Source: CAYJLF01 sp964371055 (GTDB lineage Bacteria; Eisenbacteria; RBG-16-71-46; CAIMUX01). Taken from it: a DNA stretch of 64,000 nt. Of the stretch, positions 63,148 to 64,000 are shown piece after piece. Each line of letters begins with the position of its first letter. Position 1 is the stretch's first letter. Made by a program: the position numbers and the translations under genes. The stretch spans positions 186,001 to 250,000 of the forward strand of contig CAYJLF010000006.1 of NCBI GenBank assembly GCA_964371055.1, read 5' to 3'. The notes under the pieces were generated by a model. The model did not search any database and was not told the origin of the DNA. It worked only from the letters and a program-made list of their open reading frames with translations.

Positions 63148-64000
63148 ACCCTTCCGACCGTCCCATCGAGGAGATCATCCAGAGCCTCCAGGAGCGCGCG
63201 AAGGAACTGGAGTGTCTCTATCAGATCGAGGAGATTCTGCTCGACTCCGCTTCTCCACTCCACGATGTCTTCCATCGCATTGCCCGAGTCATTCCCAACG
63301 GCTGGCAGTTCCCGCAGAACTGCCGCGCGCGGATCACCTATCGCGGGGAGTCGTTCTCCGAACCCGATTTCGAGCCGACGTTCTGGGGCCAGACCGCCCC
63401 GATCCGGGTCCAGGGAGAACCGGTCGGACAGGTCGAGGTCTTCTACACGGTCCAGGGGCCCCCGGGGGACGAAGGCCCGTTCCTCAAGGACGAGCGCCGC
63501 CTGATCAACAGCGTGGCCGAGCGCATCGGCATGTTCCTCGTCCACCGCGAACTCAAGGCCGCCATGCAGGAACTGGAAACCGCCCGCCGGACCACGACGG
63601 CGGGCGCCCAGCGCCAGTGGCTCGTCATCCTCGACTTTCTCAAGCGCACCGACCAGAACCTGCTGCTCCGGATCGCCCGACGGATGGCCAACCACCTGGC
63701 TTGGAATGGAGTGGACGACGCTCTCCGTCTCCTGCAGGCGACGTGGCCCGGCGGGATGCCCGATCGCGACGTCACCGGCGAGGAAAACCAGCCGCTCGAG
63801 CGCCGGAAGCTCGAGGATTCGATCCGGACCGCGGAGCAGACTTTCGAGATCGCCGCCCGGCACCTGACCGAGGACGAGATCATCCAGTTCATGCAGCGAT
63901 GGATCAAGGAGGACAAGAGCCGGTTTCTCGTCAACACGGTGGAGAGCCGCGACTCCTCCCTGGGCGAAATCCGCGCCGCCCTCGAGAAGTACCAGGCCCT
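63144..64000 (+). CDS. GAF-like sensory protein, 3' partial
   Basis: 285 residues are visible and there is no stop before the window ends. The start overlaps the previous stop. Residues 5-35 form a coiled-coil-like leader (IEEIIQSLQERAKELECLYQIEEILL). A GAF-like domain follows (ARVIPNGWQFPQNCRARITYRGESF ... DEGPFLKDERRLINSVAERIG). After that the sequence is helical with no motif yet. Such domains occur in front of PEP-utilising or kinase modules; what follows outside the window cannot be seen. Confidence 0.65.
   Translation, partial: MNPSDRPIEEIIQSLQERAKELECLYQIEEILLDSASPLHDVFHRIARVIPNGWQFPQNCRARITYRGESFSEPDFEPTFWGQTAPIRVQGEPVGQVEVFYTVQGPPGDEGPFLKDERRLINSVAERIGMFLVHRELKAAMQELETARRTTTAGAQRQWLVILDFLKRTDQNLLLRIARRMANHLAWNGVDDALRLLQATWPGGMPDRDVTGEENQPLERRKLEDSIRTAEQTFEIAARHLTEDEIIQFMQRWIKEDKSRFLVNTVESRDSSLGEIRAALEKYQA

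Overview
The window is one continuous high-GC bacterial chromosome segment. Genes are dense, many stop/start codons overlap, and purine-rich ribosome binding sites lie in front of most chosen starts. I saw no rRNA, tRNA, CRISPR array, insertion sequence or phage gene. Three features suggest a Gram-negative, didermal, free-living bacterium of a poorly cultured lineage: a secreted protease with dockerin repeats and a FlgD-like C-terminal tail, abundant multiheme cytochromes, and TPR-rich sigma/CHAT genes. Such combinations are common in FCB-type lineages (for example Eisenbacteria or Krumholzibacteria-like groups) and in deltaproteobacteria-like groups. This placement is inference; no phylogenetic marker here settles it.

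Layout. 1-11 kb is mixed housekeeping: the end of a hybrid kinase with a degenerate receiver, a dienelactone-hydrolase-like enzyme, a methyltransferase, a phosphofructokinase with PPi-type active-site residues, a uridine-kinase-like protein, a VOC protein divergent from a tandem HxlR-like regulator, a MazEF pair, a GT-C glycosyltransferase with its partner, and a GGQ release-factor homologue. 11-22 kb carries a CheW with an inserted zinc-binding CZB domain, an MFS carrier, the secreted protease, an ECF-like sigma factor with a zinc-finger/TPR putative anti-sigma, and a convergent membrane-anchored TPR-CHAT putative protease.

22.4-37.0 kb is the centrepiece, a putative extracellular-electron-transfer locus. 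In order it encodes a 7-heme cytochrome, an NHL propeller, a 6-heme cytochrome, a 6-heme cytochrome with an extra CX8CH motif, an outer-membrane beta-barrel, two CsgG-like lipoproteins, a third lipoprotein, and a 1042-residue protein with 42 CXXCH motifs. It ends with a histidine kinase carrying a periplasmic CXXCH and a sigma54-type response regulator. A sigma54-like -24/-12 element precedes the NHL gene, so the terminal two-component pair may control the cluster. The cytochrome plus barrel plus cytochrome order fits a porin-cytochrome conduit.

37-46 kb holds a PPK2 polyphosphate kinase and a complete kdpFABCDE potassium-uptake operon, preceded by an extra 31-residue membrane peptide overlapping kdpF. 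46.5-56.1 kb (minus strand) is a heavy-metal efflux module: a sensor kinase and sigma54 activator, then a metal-binding protein, a TolC-like protein, a lipoprotein membrane-fusion protein and a CusA-type RND pump. 56.4-58.6 kb pairs a small secreted protein with a TPR-HTH protein behind a strong sigma70-type promoter and a long leader. The end holds a HAD hydrolase, a glutamate dehydrogenase, a pyruvate/PEP-binding-domain protein and a truncated GAF-like protein that runs off the window.
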